From an uncultured Alphaproteobacteria bacterium (GTDB lineage: Bacteria > Pseudomonadota > Alphaproteobacteria > HIMB59), in contig CABZPR010000005.1 in assembly GCA_902527545.1 (NCBI GenBank), positions 33,656-97,655 on the forward strand: 64,000 nucleotides of DNA, given 5' to 3'. The notes beneath the pieces were generated by a model that was not told the DNA's origin, did no database searches, and worked only from the letters and a program-made list of their open reading frames with translations. The translations under genes and the position numbers were made by a program. Shown in pieces: positions 8,263 through 19,310 of this stretch (positions are counted from its first letter, which is position 1; every line of letters begins with the position of its first letter).

Positions 8263-8679
8263 ATGAACTTATCAAACGCTTGTAAAAAAGACATTGATGT
8301 GGTCTTAGAAAATTGTGGCTGGAGACAGACCAAACAGAGAGTGGTGCTTTTAAAGTCAATTTTTGATGGAAATCATAAACATTTTTCTATTAATCAAATT
8401 AATGAAATTTTAAAAGACAATAGAAGTTATTTTTCTCTGACTACTCTTTATGAAAATCTAAATACCCTTGTTGATAAAGGATATTTAAAACAAATCGTTG
8501 TTGATAAACAATCATTTTACGACACTAATACTACCGATCACATACATGTTTATAATCAAGAAGAAAACCGAATCTATGATTATGACGATTGCAAAGAGCT
8601 TCACAAAGATCTTCCTATACCAGCTTGCTTATCACTTCTTGAAGAATATTCACTAGTTATAAATTTAAAAAAAAAGTAA
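8263..8679 (+). CDS. irr: Irr-like iron response regulator (Fur superfamily)
   Basis: Winged-helix regulator of the Fur superfamily. The pattern RQTKQRVVLLKSIF (21-34), FSLTTLYENLNTL (57-69), FYDTNTTDHIHVY (85-97) and the C-terminal LVINLKKK match Irr of alphaproteobacteria rather than Fur or Zur; the CxxC pairs of the zinc structural site are absent, as in Irr. Irr represses or activates iron and heme genes and is degraded in response to heme in rhizobia; whether that holds here is unknown. The neighbouring ferric-binding protein gene 105 nt downstream is a likely target. The 138-residue length is slightly short. Confidence 0.8.
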   Translation: MNLSNACKKDIDVVLENCGWRQTKQRVVLLKSIFDGNHKHFSINQINEILKDNRSYFSLTTLYENLNTLVDKGYLKQIVVDKQSFYDTNTTDHIHVYNQEENRIYDYDDCKELHKDLPIPACLSLLEEYSLVINLKKK

Positions 8680-8784
8680 ATTTTTAATCTGTAGTTCATT
8701 TCAGAAATAGTTTTTTTTTATTCATTTGTAACATTCATTTTTTTTTGTATTTAGATTTTTTCAATTTGAGATTAGTAATATGAT

Positions 8785-9786
8785 ATGAAAAATTTAATTT
8801 CTTTTTTAATAAAGATTTTAGTAATTAATTTCTTTATTGGTTTTAGTGGTGCACATGCGGATGATTTATTAAAAATTTACTCAGAAAGACAACCAATGTT
8901 AATTGAACCTCTTTTAAATGAATTTGAGAGTCAAACTGGTATTTATGTTGAATGGATATATTCCAAGAAAGGCTTAGTTCAAAAAATTATTTTAGAAAAA
9001 GATAAGCCTGTAGCTGACGTATTCTTAGCATCAGATATATCAAGATTAATTGATGTAGCTGAAGCAGGAGCCTCAATTAAAATTAATAATTCTTCTGCTG
9101 TGCCCTCTCATCTCCAAAGTGATAACTGGATAGGCCTTACTCAAAGAGCAAGGATTATATACGTGAATAAAGATTTAGGTCTTAATGATATTACTTATGA
9201 GGATTTAGTATCTGAAAAATATAAAGGAAGAATATGTACAAGATCTGGTTTTCACCCATATAATGTTTCATTGTTTGCATCTTTGATGGCTCATCATGGT
9301 GAGGAGTGGTTAGAGAATTATTTGATTAATTTAAAAGCAAATTTAGCTAGAAAACCTCAGGGTAACGACAGAGACCAAGTCAAAGCAATATATGCAGGGG
9401 TTTGTGATCTAAGTATCGGCAACCATTATTATTATTTCAAGATGCTCAATAATGAAGAACAAAAGATATGGCTAGAGAAAGCAACAATTGTTTTTCCTAA
9501 CCAAAAGGATAGAGGAACTCATGTTAATATTTCTGGTATAGCTTTACTTAAAGAAAGTTCTAGAGAAAAATCTGAAAAACTTTTGGATTTCTTAGTTAGT
9601 CAAAAAGCTCAGGCCATATACGCAAATGACAATAATGAATTTCCTGTTTCACCCGATGTACCTTTATCAGATGGTGTGAATGAATTAGCAGGAGGTGCTA
9701 AGTTTGACAATATTGATTTATTAAAAATAGCTGAAAATCGAAAAGCTGTTATTAATATTTTAAATAAAATAAATTACGACGAGTAG
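8785..9786 (+). CDS. Periplasmic ferric iron-binding protein of an ABC importer (FutA/AfuA type)
   Basis: Extracytoplasmic solute-binding protein for Fe(III). A signal peptide of about 25 residues ends AHA before DDLLKIYSERQP. The LKIYSERQPMLIEPLL start, the GNDRDQVKAIYAGVCDLSIG stretch and the tyrosine cluster NHYYYFKML are the hallmarks of FutA/IdiA-type iron-binding proteins, which coordinate Fe(III) with tyrosines. No permease or ATPase gene is adjacent; a terminator follows at once, so these partners must be elsewhere. Control by the upstream Irr is inferred from position. Confidence 0.9.
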   Translation: MKNLISFLIKILVINFFIGFSGAHADDLLKIYSERQPMLIEPLLNEFESQTGIYVEWIYSKKGLVQKIILEKDKPVADVFLASDISRLIDVAEAGASIKINNSSAVPSHLQSDNWIGLTQRARIIYVNKDLGLNDITYEDLVSEKYKGRICTRSGFHPYNVSLFASLMAHHGEEWLENYLINLKANLARKPQGNDRDQVKAIYAGVCDLSIGNHYYYFKMLNNEEQKIWLEKATIVFPNQKDRGTHVNISGIALLKESSREKSEKLLDFLVSQKAQAIYANDNNEFPVSPDVPLSDGVNELAGGAKFDNIDLLKIAENRKAVINILNKINYDE

Positions 9787-9830
9787 TAGATTTTTTATAT
9801 TTCAAAGGTTGGTCGCTTCAAATAGGCCCG

Positions 9831-9860
9831 ATGCACCCCATTGGTTAGGGTGCATTTTTC
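9831..9860 (+). terminator. Rho-independent terminator after the iron-binding protein gene
   Basis: ATGCACCC (about 9831-9838), a 9-nt loop, GGGTGCAT (about 9848-9855) and a short T-run. It separates the iron gene from the folate operon. Confidence 0.8.
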
Positions 9861-9928
9861 ATAAATGAATGTGAAATTGTAGCAATCGCTTCAGTTGAAT
9901 AAATAATCTTTATAACTAAAATTTGCTT

Positions 9929-11134
9929 ATGAATAATTCTGAAATACTCAGTGTTTTATTAAATTCTGATAAAGAATTAATAATTTATAGAAACTCAGAT
10001 AAAAATAATTTCGAAATATATACGGATTTTGCTGAAAAAGTTAATTTAAATATAGGTAATTTAGATAAGTTTTTAAATAAATTAGAGCGATTTAAATCAA
10101 ATAAACCCTATGATTGTTATGTTGGCTTCTTCGGTTATGAATTACTTTGTAAGAATATTAATTTAAAAGTAAACAAAGATAATTCATCTTTTCCTGAGGG
10201 AGTTTTTTTTCGACCACAAACTAAAATAATCTTAGATAAACAAGTTAAAATTGTAACCAAATCTAAATCAAAATTACTAAAAGACCTTAAAGCTTTAAAT
10301 AAAACTACTTTTTCACATAGCAATAAAATATCTGTAAGTCCAAACGTCCAAGTATATGAAAAAATCTTTAATAAATTTAAAAAAAATATAAGGGCTGGTG
10401 AAACCTATCAAATAAAAATTGCTCAAAAATATTCGAACAAAAAAGATTTAGATGTAGTGAATTTATTTTTCAATTTGATGAAGAAAAATCTTAGTCCAGA
10501 GTCTTTTTGTATTAGAACAAATGATTTTAATATAATTAGTTGCTCTCCTGAAAACCTTTTTAAGGTAAAAGGAAAAAAAATAATCACCTCCCCAATAGCA
10601 GGAACAGTAAGTAGAGATAAGGTAAAATCAACAAAAGAGGCTAGAAAGTTTTTTGAAAATAATCAAAAAGAGGACAAAGAACATAATATGATTGTTGACT
10701 TAGAAAGAAATGATTTAAGTCGTATAACTAAGGCAAACACTGTCAAAATTCAAAATTTAAAATTTGTTCAAAAATACCAATATATTTTCCACAATGTCTC
10801 TGAAATTTCAGGAACACTTCTTGATAATGTAAGGTTATCTGCAGTGATTAAGGCGATGATGCCCGGTGGCTCAGTTATAGGTTGTCCAAAAATTAATACT
10901 TTAAAATTACTCAATAAAGAGGAGAAAGAACCAAGAAGAATTTATACTGGTTCTTTTGGTTACTATCGCTCTAAACAGGATATGAGTTTTAACATAATAA
11001 TTAGATCTATTTTAAATTTTCAAAAAAATAATGAGGTATTTGCTGCTAGTGGCGTGATTTTAGATAGTACTGCAAAAAATGAATACCATGAAAATTACTT
11101 AAAAGCTAAATCGTTATTGGATTTATTAAAATGA
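9929..11134 (+). CDS. pabB: Aminodeoxychorismate synthase component I
   Basis: Chorismate-utilising enzyme that, with PabA ammonia, makes 4-amino-4-deoxychorismate for folate. The catalytic chorismate-binding domain covers the C-terminal two thirds: TYQIKIAQKY, TSPIAGTVSRDK, MIVDLERNDLSRI and MMPGGSVIGCPKINTLKLL. The ATG at 9929 is taken as start (an in-frame TTG lies two codons earlier). PabB, not TrpE, is chosen because the gene opens a pabA-pabC-folP-folB-folK operon. The gene ends in a 4-nt ATGA overlap with pabA. Confidence 0.92.
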   Translation: MNNSEILSVLLNSDKELIIYRNSDKNNFEIYTDFAEKVNLNIGNLDKFLNKLERFKSNKPYDCYVGFFGYELLCKNINLKVNKDNSSFPEGVFFRPQTKIILDKQVKIVTKSKSKLLKDLKALNKTTFSHSNKISVSPNVQVYEKIFNKFKKNIRAGETYQIKIAQKYSNKKDLDVVNLFFNLMKKNLSPESFCIRTNDFNIISCSPENLFKVKGKKIITSPIAGTVSRDKVKSTKEARKFFENNQKEDKEHNMIVDLERNDLSRITKANTVKIQNLKFVQKYQYIFHNVSEISGTLLDNVRLSAVIKAMMPGGSVIGCPKINTLKLLNKEEKEPRRIYTGSFGYYRSKQDMSFNIIIRSILNFQKNNEVFAASGVILDSTAKNEYHENYLKAKSLLDLLK

Positions 11135-11697
11135 ACTTACTTTTAATTGACCACGAAGACTCCTTTACTTATAACCTGGCACATTTGTTATCAGGATTTG
11201 GTAATTTAGAAGTAAAAAATTTTTATGACATTAAAGAAAAATCTATAAAAAAATCTGACATCATTATTTTTTCTCCAGGACCAGGGAAGCCCTCAGATTA
11301 CCCAGTATCACTTGATATTTATAATAATTATAAATCAAAGAAAAAAATAATTGGTATTTGTCTTGGTTTTCAACTTATTGCTAATGGAGAGGGCGGAACT
11401 ATTACTAAGCAAGAAAAAATATTTCATGGTTATCAGACTTATATTAGAACGAATTCAAAAAGTTTAAGATTTCCTAATAATGCTTTATATCAAGTAGGTA
11501 GATACCATTCTTTAAAACTAAAAGAGCCATTTAATTCCTCTTCAATGCATATTACAATGAGATGTGAAGAAACTAATGTTGCAATGTGTTTGGAAAGTCA
11601 TAAATATGATATTTGTGGTTTACAATTTCACCCAGACTCGTTTTTGACTCCAAATGGCAAACAATTTATTCGAAAAATCATTCAATATAAAAAATAA
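11131..11697 (+). CDS. pabA: Aminodeoxychorismate synthase glutaminase subunit
   Basis: Class I glutamine amidotransferase that supplies ammonia to PabB. Oxyanion region FSPGPGKPSDYP, nucleophile cysteine in GICLGFQLIANG and catalytic histidine in LQFHPDSF are all present. The 188-residue length is normal. It overlaps pabB by 4 nt and the next gene by 44 nt. Confidence 0.93.
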   Translation: MNLLLIDHEDSFTYNLAHLLSGFGNLEVKNFYDIKEKSIKKSDIIIFSPGPGKPSDYPVSLDIYNNYKSKKKIIGICLGFQLIANGEGGTITKQEKIFHGYQTYIRTNSKSLRFPNNALYQVGRYHSLKLKEPFNSSSMHITMRCEETNVAMCLESHKYDICGLQFHPDSFLTPNGKQFIRKIIQYKK

Positions 11698-12433
11698 TTC
11701 ATATTACTCCTCACAATTTAAGCCACTGTGGGGTCAAAAAGGTGTTTTTACATCCATACCTGTAATTGGAAAAACACCAAGGTTAATAGGTTTAAATAAA
11801 TATTTGAGAACTTTTAACACAACATGTCGGGATTATAAATTTGCTACCAAAATAGATTTAAACATTATCAGAAGTTTAGTAGGAGCGGATTTAAAGAAAA
11901 TCAAAAATTTTAATCACTTATTGAGAATAGCAACTAATGGAACAACATTATCAATTTCGTTTAGAAAGAGAACAACAACTAAAGACAGTGTCATTGGATT
12001 TATAAAAAAATACAAAAGAAGAGACTTTAAAAATAAAAACTTATTTTACAAAAAATTATTAAAATTCATGAGTGAAATAAATTACTCTGAAAATGAAATT
12101 ATATTACTAAGAGACGATGAAATTACAGAAGGAGCAGTCACAAATTTAGTTTTTGTAAAGAGAGATAAAATTTATATTCCCAAAACTGGGTATTATCATG
12201 GAAATACATTGAAGCTTATTGAAGAAATATCAAAATCGAAATTTATTAAAAGAAAAATTTTATTAGAGGATCTAAAAGAATACAGTGAGATATTATCGAT
12301 TGGCTCTGGTAGAGGTATTACCTCAATAAAAAAAATTCAAAGTGTTTTATGGAAGAGAGCGTCTACAAAATATTTTCAAAAATTAAAAAAAGATTATGAA
12401 ACTATGATAAAAAGGAATTATTATGAAATTTAA
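11654..12433 (+). CDS. pabC: Class IV aminotransferase fold protein, probable aminodeoxychorismate lyase
   Basis: PLP enzyme expected to release pyruvate from 4-amino-4-deoxychorismate to give p-aminobenzoate. The class IV signature is DDEITEGAVTNLVFV, followed by GYYHGNTLKLIEE; the Schiff-base lysine is probably in KYKRRDFKNK. The N-terminus is atypical (KPLWGQKGVFTSIPVIGK), so sequence alone is not decisive; the position between pabA and folP supports PabC. The only usable in-frame start I see is 11654, which makes a 44-nt overlap with pabA. It overlaps folP by 11 nt. Confidence 0.7.
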   Translation: MANNLFEKSFNIKNNSYYSSQFKPLWGQKGVFTSIPVIGKTPRLIGLNKYLRTFNTTCRDYKFATKIDLNIIRSLVGADLKKIKNFNHLLRIATNGTTLSISFRKRTTTKDSVIGFIKKYKRRDFKNKNLFYKKLLKFMSEINYSENEIILLRDDEITEGAVTNLVFVKRDKIYIPKTGYYHGNTLKLIEEISKSKFIKRKILLEDLKEYSEILSIGSGRGITSIKKIQSVLWKRASTKYFQKLKKDYETMIKRNYYEI

Positions 12434-13238
12434 TCAACATTCCTTTGCTTTGAAAAAGCCTTTACTAGTAGGTATATGTAATTTTACACCTGACTCATTT
12501 AGTGATGGGGGAAAAACATTTTCACGATCTACTGCATTGAAACATATAAATGCAATGGTTAAAGATGGTGCACAAATTATTGATATTGGTGCTGAAAGCA
12601 CTAGACCAAATAGCGAGCCAATTACATATATTGAAGAAATAAATCGTTTATCCAAAATCTTACCATATTTAAACTATAAGAAATACCTTGTCTCTGTGGA
12701 CTCGTATAAAATTGAGTCCCAAGAGTATGCACTGAAAAAAGGTGCCCATATCATTAATGATATTAATGGAGGATCAGAAGAGCTATTTAAACTTATAAAG
12801 AAATATAACGCAGGACTTTTCTTAATGCACAAAAGAGGAACACCAAAGGAAATGCAAAAAAAACTTAATTCCAGAGTAAATATGGTAAGAGAATTTGATT
12901 ATTTTATTAAAAAAAGATTGAAAATACTTAATAAAATGAAGATTAATCTCAAAAAGGTATGGTTTGATCCTGGTATAGGATTTGGCAAAACACTAAATCA
13001 AAATTTACAATTAATGAAATCTTTGAAGAAATTCAGTAGTGCAAATATCCAAGTATTATTGGGATCCTCACGAAAAAGTTGGATAAATCATATTGATACA
13101 TCAAATGCTGATGAAAGGATTGGAGGATCTTTAGCTTCTGTAGCGCATGCTCTCGAACAAAATATTCATACATATAGAATTCATGATGTCAAAGAGACAA
13201 ATCAAATGATAAAAGTTTTGAAAGCATTAAATAAATGA
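12423..13238 (+). CDS. folP: Dihydropteroate synthase
   Basis: Joins p-aminobenzoate to the pterin diphosphate; the target of sulfonamides. TIM-barrel signatures GICNFTPDSFSDGG (17-30) and IDIGAESTRPNSEP are complete, followed by NDINGG and a GIGFGKTLNQN phosphate-binding loop near residue 185. The 271-residue length is normal. It starts 11 nt inside pabC and ends in an ATGA overlap with folB. Confidence 0.96.
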   Translation: MKFNQHSFALKKPLLVGICNFTPDSFSDGGKTFSRSTALKHINAMVKDGAQIIDIGAESTRPNSEPITYIEEINRLSKILPYLNYKKYLVSVDSYKIESQEYALKKGAHIINDINGGSEELFKLIKKYNAGLFLMHKRGTPKEMQKKLNSRVNMVREFDYFIKKRLKILNKMKINLKKVWFDPGIGFGKTLNQNLQLMKSLKKFSSANIQVLLGSSRKSWINHIDTSNADERIGGSLASVAHALEQNIHTYRIHDVKETNQMIKVLKALNK

Positions 13239-13582
13239 AATTTTTTATCGAAATAGAAGAACTAAAAGTCGACACAATTATTGGAGTATTCGAAGAAGAA
13301 AGGTTAAAACCCCAAACTATATTAATAAGTATAAAATGTCAGTTAGATATTGATCATAATCAAGATCTTGACAATATTGAAAATGTTACAAGTTATTCAG
13401 ATATCAAAAATGAAATAATTAAATTTGTTTCAGCCTCTCAATATAAAACATTGGAAAAATTAATTACAGATCTTAAAAAACAACTAGATGATAAGTTTCC
13501 AATTCAAATAGAAAAATTAGAAATAAATAAAATTGAGATTGCTAAAAAATATAATGCAAAAAAAGTTAGCGTATCGATATAA
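13235..13582 (+). CDS. folB: Dihydroneopterin aldolase family protein
   Basis: Cleaves dihydroneopterin to 6-hydroxymethyl-dihydropterin. The pattern IEELKVDTIIGVFEEERLKP and the ENVTSYSDIKNEI segment (bases before a conserved active-site Lys/Glu region) match FolB. The 115-residue length is normal. It sits between folP and folK with overlaps on both sides, which supports the call. Confidence 0.88.
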   Translation: MKFFIEIEELKVDTIIGVFEEERLKPQTILISIKCQLDIDHNQDLDNIENVTSYSDIKNEIIKFVSASQYKTLEKLITDLKKQLDDKFPIQIEKLEINKIEIAKKYNAKKVSVSI

Positions 13583-14081
13583 ATCATATATTGCTATCGG
13601 ATCAAATGTAGGCAATTGGAGAAGTAATTTTAACAATGCATTAAACTTAATGAATAAATTTGGTCATGTTAAAAAGGTCAGTAGGGTTTATTTCACCAAG
13701 CCCTTTGGTTTAACCTCCCAAAAATATTTTCATAATGCTGCCTTTTTATTTCTCACTAATTTATTTTTTAATGATCTATTTATAAAAATGAACGCTGTAG
13801 AAAAGCTGATTAAAAAAAATAAAATTTTAGAGAATGGGCCAAGAAGAATTGACTTAGATCTTATTCAATTCGAAAACTTGAAAGTTAAAAATCATTTAAT
13901 ATCAATTCCTCATTCTTCCTCACATTTAAGAGATTTTGTTATACAGCCAGTATTAGACCTCAATCCTAATTTTATTGATTTAAAAACCCAATATACTTAC
14001 AAAAGACTCATAAATAATTTAGATGAACGATTTATTATTAAGAAATCTCGTCAAACCCAAGATTATCAAGGATTTTTTTAA
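13554..14081 (+). CDS. folK: 2-amino-4-hydroxy-6-hydroxymethyldihydropteridine diphosphokinase
   Basis: Pyrophosphorylates the pterin before FolP. Visible motifs: SYIAIGSNVGNW at the N-terminus, PFGLTSQKYFHNAA, and GPRRIDLDLI, the Mg/ATP-binding signature, followed by IPHSSSHLRDFVIQPV. I choose the ATG at 13554, which gives a 29-nt overlap with folB; an earlier ATG at 13533 is possible. The 3' end overlaps the convergent trpF gene by 44 nt. Confidence 0.93.
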   Translation: MQKKLAYRYKSYIAIGSNVGNWRSNFNNALNLMNKFGHVKKVSRVYFTKPFGLTSQKYFHNAAFLFLTNLFFNDLFIKMNAVEKLIKKNKILENGPRRIDLDLIQFENLKVKNHLISIPHSSSHLRDFVIQPVLDLNPNFIDLKTQYTYKRLINNLDERFIIKKSRQTQDYQGFF

Positions 14082-14700
14082 GCTTTTCCTCATCCACACT
14101 ATTAGATTGTTTTAAACCTGTTGAAATATCAATTCCATGAGGAGATATTGTTTTAATTGCCTCTTTTATGTTATCTATATTTATTCCCCCACCAAGGTAG
14201 AGAGGTTTCGCAAAGATCTTTAATTGATTGATTTGTTTTTCACATTCCACAAGAGATTTTTTTTCAATAGTATCTTTTCTGTAAATATTTAAATCATAAT
14301 AAAAACTACTTATATTATTTAAAATCTCTTCAAAGAAATTATAGTCAAAATTCTCATAATTTACCGAAATTGAAATTTTTGCATCTGTTTTATTATTCAG
14401 CAATTCAATTTCTTCATTTTTATATTGATTAGATATGCAAACCTCTTTTATTGCTACATCATTTACGATACTAATTACTTCTTGCATCTGTATATTTCCA
14501 ATCAATAAAATTGGATTTAATTTTAAATTGTAGGATGCAATAGTCAGTTCTTGAATTTCTTTAGTGCTAAGTGTATTTGGGCCATATAAGTAATCACTTA
14601 CAAGGCCCACCCTACTTACAGAGTACTTTTGAATTACTTCTAAAGATTTTTGATCTGTAATACCACAAACTTTAAGTTGGATATTACCATAATTGAACAT
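14038..14700 (-). CDS. trpF: Phosphoribosylanthranilate isomerase-like protein
   Basis: Expected to catalyse the Amadori rearrangement in tryptophan synthesis. The start KVCGITDQKS carries the catalytic Cys, and the C-terminal part PLYLGGGINIDNI...HGIDISTGLK has the phosphate-binding glycines and the GxDxS/T ending of TrpF. The middle is divergent and rich in Asn and Ile. No other trp gene is near; the katG gene starts a separate upstream unit and ends 3 nt before this start, so trpF may be read from the katG transcript. Confidence 0.75.
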   Translation of the reverse strand: MFNYGNIQLKVCGITDQKSLEVIQKYSVSRVGLVSDYLYGPNTLSTKEIQELTIASYNLKLNPILLIGNIQMQEVISIVNDVAIKEVCISNQYKNEEIELLNNKTDAKISISVNYENFDYNFFEEILNNISSFYYDLNIYRKDTIEKKSLVECEKQINQLKIFAKPLYLGGGINIDNIKEAIKTISPHGIDISTGLKQSNSVDEEKLKKILDNLGFDEIS

Positions 14701-14703
14701 TAA

Positions 14704-16866
<2,163 letters not shown>

Positions 16867-16960
16867 CTACTTAATTAATATTGAAATCATTAAAATTTAA
16901 CCTGTAAGTAAGTCAACAATACGAATTGTCTCTGTTAATAATTTACAAAAATCCTTGAAA

Positions 16961-17605
16961 TTATTTGCTTTTAAAGAACTGGTTATACAAAATGTAGGCA
17001 GCAAACATTCCAATAACTTGACAACTAATAAAAAATATTACAGTGGAGGGATTGATACCCGTAAATGACTCAGTAAACATTCTAGCAATTGTTACAGCCG
17101 GATTTGCAAAACTTGTAGATGATGTAAATATAAGAGCTGCTGTAATATAAATACCAACATTAAATGAAACTACATTTTTACCATCTGCTCTCGATAGGAG
17201 TATGACCAATAACAATCCAGTTGCAGCGAAAATTTCGGAAATATATATATTTGCTCCACTTCTTATATTTGAAGAAATTTCTATTACATTTAATCCAAAT
17301 ATATAATTTGCAAAAAGTGCTCCTAGTATAGCTGCAATAATTTGTATTAGTATATAAAGAAATAAATCCCTAGAACTCAATTCTTTTTGTAAGAAAAATA
17401 TAATTGAAACAATAGGATTAAAATGAGCCCCAGAAAAATTTGCAAATATTCTTATTATAAAAATTAGTGTGAAACCTATAACAACAGCATGACTAAATAA
17501 AATTACCATTTGATCATTCGTATATTGCTGTCCTGCTATGCCAGATCCAACAATTGATACTAATAAAATAAATGTGCCTATAAATTCAGATATGTATTTT
17601 TGCAT
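16961..17605 (-). CDS. MIP-family channel (aquaporin/glyceroporin-like)
   Basis: Six-span channel with two half-helix motifs: FSGAHFNPIVS (NPI at 63-65) and SFANPAVTIAR (NPA at 168-170) with the selectivity-filter arginine R174. The 214-residue length and the NPI variant resemble the AqpS/AqpN type of alphaproteobacteria, some of which carry arsenite or other small solutes. It lies 103 nt upstream of katG on the same strand, so a role in moving hydrogen peroxide or water is possible but only inferred. Confidence 0.85.
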   Translation of the reverse strand: MQKYISEFIGTFILLVSIVGSGIAGQQYTNDQMVILFSHAVVIGFTLIFIIRIFANFSGAHFNPIVSIIFFLQKELSSRDLFLYILIQIIAAILGALFANYIFGLNVIEISSNIRSGANIYISEIFAATGLLLVILLSRADGKNVVSFNVGIYITAALIFTSSTSFANPAVTIARMFTESFTGINPSTVIFFISCQVIGMFAAYILYNQFFKSK

Positions 17606-17644
17606 TTTTAAAGTCTTAATGTATCATTGCTAAGTTTTAAAGAA

Positions 17645-17950
17645 ATGTATTATGAATTTTTAGTTACATACCTTGATGCACCATTTCTATTGCTATCTGC
17701 TGTAACCACTGGTTTGATAATTCGTATTTTTTATAAACAGTATATGAATACAAAGCTACCAATGAGGGTAGTTATTTCTATAGCTCTTTTTCTTATTAAT
17801 GCGATTATTTTAGTTCCTGGAATTGTCTTTTTATATAGATGGGTAATGTTATGTGGTTTTTACCAACCAAGCGGCGTTTTTGAAACAGGGTATGGTTGTA
17901 GTGGGGACGTTTTTAGTCTACTTGTTCCAGGGCTTTTTTTACTTTCGTAA
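17645..17950 (+). CDS. Small membrane protein of unknown function
   Basis: Not recognised. With the ATG at 17645 (a TTG at 17627 is an alternative) it is 101 residues with three hydrophobic spans (about 12-30, 45-65 and 85-100) and two cysteines in a short loop (MLCGFYQPSG, GYGCSGD). It ends 38 nt inside the convergent aminotransferase gene. The start lies within about 40 nt of the divergent aquaporin start, so the two share a very small promoter region. Confidence 0.6.
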   Translation: MYYEFLVTYLDAPFLLLSAVTTGLIIRIFYKQYMNTKLPMRVVISIALFLINAIILVPGIVFLYRWVMLCGFYQPSGVFETGYGCSGDVFSLLVPGLFLLS

Positions 17951-19226
17951 ACATTTCATCGACCTGATTTTCTTTGATTATTAAAGGTGGAGAAAAAGCA
18001 AGCGTATCTCCGTTAGCTCTTACCATTAAGCCAAGATCCCAAGCTTTTTTCATAGCTTCAAACCCTCTTGCACCAACAGCGTTACCTTTAGGCTCTAATT
18101 CGAGTGCAGCAATCACTCCTAAATTTCTAATATCGATTATATGTTTTGTCCCCTTCAGACTATGAGCGGCTTCTTCAATAATAGGAGCCATATGAGCAGC
18201 ATTATCAAATAATCCCTCTTCTTGATAAATATCTAGTGTTGCTAAGGCTGCAGCGCAAGCAACAGGATGGCCAGAGTAAGTATATCCATGAAATAATTCT
18301 ATTGGAGCATCCGCATTTTCCATCATTGACTCATAAATAAAGTCTTGAACTATGGTTGCACCCATAGGGATGGTGGCATTTGTAATGCCTTTTGCACATG
18401 AAATAATATCTGGTGTTACACCAAAAAACTCTGATCCAGTTGCTTTTCCCATACGGCCAAAAGCAGTTACGACTTCATCAAAAATTAATAAAATGTCATG
18501 TTTTGTGCAGAGCTCTCTTAATCTTTTTAAGTATCCTTTAGGCGGAGGCAGCGCACCAGTTGATCCAGCAATTGGCTCAACAATTACAGCTGCAATAGTT
18601 GATGCATCATGCAATTGAACAAGACGCTCTAAATCATCGGCAAGTTCTGCTCCATGTTCAGGTTCACCTTTTGAAAAAGCATTTAATTTTAAATTGTGGG
18701 TATGGCGTAAATGGTCAACACCATTTAGCATTGATCCGAAGTACATTCTATTTTTTACCATACCACCTACGCTTATTCCTCCAAAGCCCACACCATGATA
18801 ACCTCTTTCGCGACCTATTAATCTAGTTTTAGATGAATGTCCGCGTGCACGTTGATAAGCTAGCGCAATTTTCAATGCACTATCTACTGCTTCAGATCCT
18901 GAATTAGAAAAGAAAACATGATTCATTCCTTCAGGAAAAATCTCTGCTAAACGATTAGCTAGTTCAAATTGTTTTGGATGTCCAAATTGAAAAGGTGGAG
19001 AGTAATCAAGATTTTCAATTTGTTTATTTACAGCTTCTTGAATTTTTTTTCTACCATGACCAGCGTTTACACACCAAAGCCCTGCAGTGCCATCTAAAAT
19101 TTCTCGATTATCGTCACTAATAAAATGCATATCTTTAGCACCGACTATAATTCTTGGATCTTTCTTAAATACTTTGTTAGGAGTGAAAGGCATCCACAGC
19201 GGTTCTAAATTATTTGGCTTATTCAT
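17913..19226 (-). CDS. Class III omega-amino acid:pyruvate aminotransferase
   Basis: PLP-dependent transaminase of the beta-alanine/omega-amino acid:pyruvate type. Visible features: GTAGLWCVNAGHG near residue 47-59, SNSGSEAVDSALK (107-119), PLP-contacting D250 (LLIFDEVVTAFGRMG) and Schiff-base K279 (SCAKGITNATIPMGA). The true donor (beta-alanine, taurine, GABA or a polyamine) cannot be told from sequence. A GGAGAG ribosome site lies just before the ATG. Upstream is a structured leader with two hairpins and a 27-codon gene, described separately. Confidence 0.9.
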   Translation of the reverse strand: MNKPNNLEPLWMPFTPNKVFKKDPRIIVGAKDMHFISDDNREILDGTAGLWCVNAGHGRKKIQEAVNKQIENLDYSPPFQFGHPKQFELANRLAEIFPEGMNHVFFSNSGSEAVDSALKIALAYQRARGHSSKTRLIGRERGYHGVGFGGISVGGMVKNRMYFGSMLNGVDHLRHTHNLKLNAFSKGEPEHGAELADDLERLVQLHDASTIAAVIVEPIAGSTGALPPPKGYLKRLRELCTKHDILLIFDEVVTAFGRMGKATGSEFFGVTPDIISCAKGITNATIPMGATIVQDFIYESMMENADAPIELFHGYTYSGHPVACAAALATLDIYQEEGLFDNAAHMAPIIEEAAHSLKGTKHIIDIRNLGVIAALELEPKGNAVGARGFEAMKKAWDLGLMVRANGDTLAFSPPLIIKENQVDEMFTKVKKALEQVD

Positions 19227-19251
19227 TTTCTCTCCAGATTTTAATAAAGAT

Positions 19252-19292
19252 ACATTATTCCCTCACAATTGCTTCAGCAAGGGTAATAATGT
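19252..19292 (-). ncRNA. Structured leader hairpin of the aminotransferase mRNA
   Basis: On the minus strand ACATTATT, a bulged A, CCC and TTGC pair with GCAA, GGG and AATAATGT around a TGAA loop, with an unpaired TTGTGA on the 3' side. That is 15 base pairs with one large internal bulge, 25 nt upstream of the aminotransferase start. It lacks a U-run, so it is not a terminator. It may be a regulatory leader; I do not recognise it as a known riboswitch. Confidence 0.5.
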
Positions 19293-19310
19293 CATCTTTT
19301 AGGGTAGGGA

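Noticed and set aside
9923..9930. Upstream TTG start for pabB
   Set aside because: It is two codons from a normal ATG and adds nothing; the ATG is preferred.
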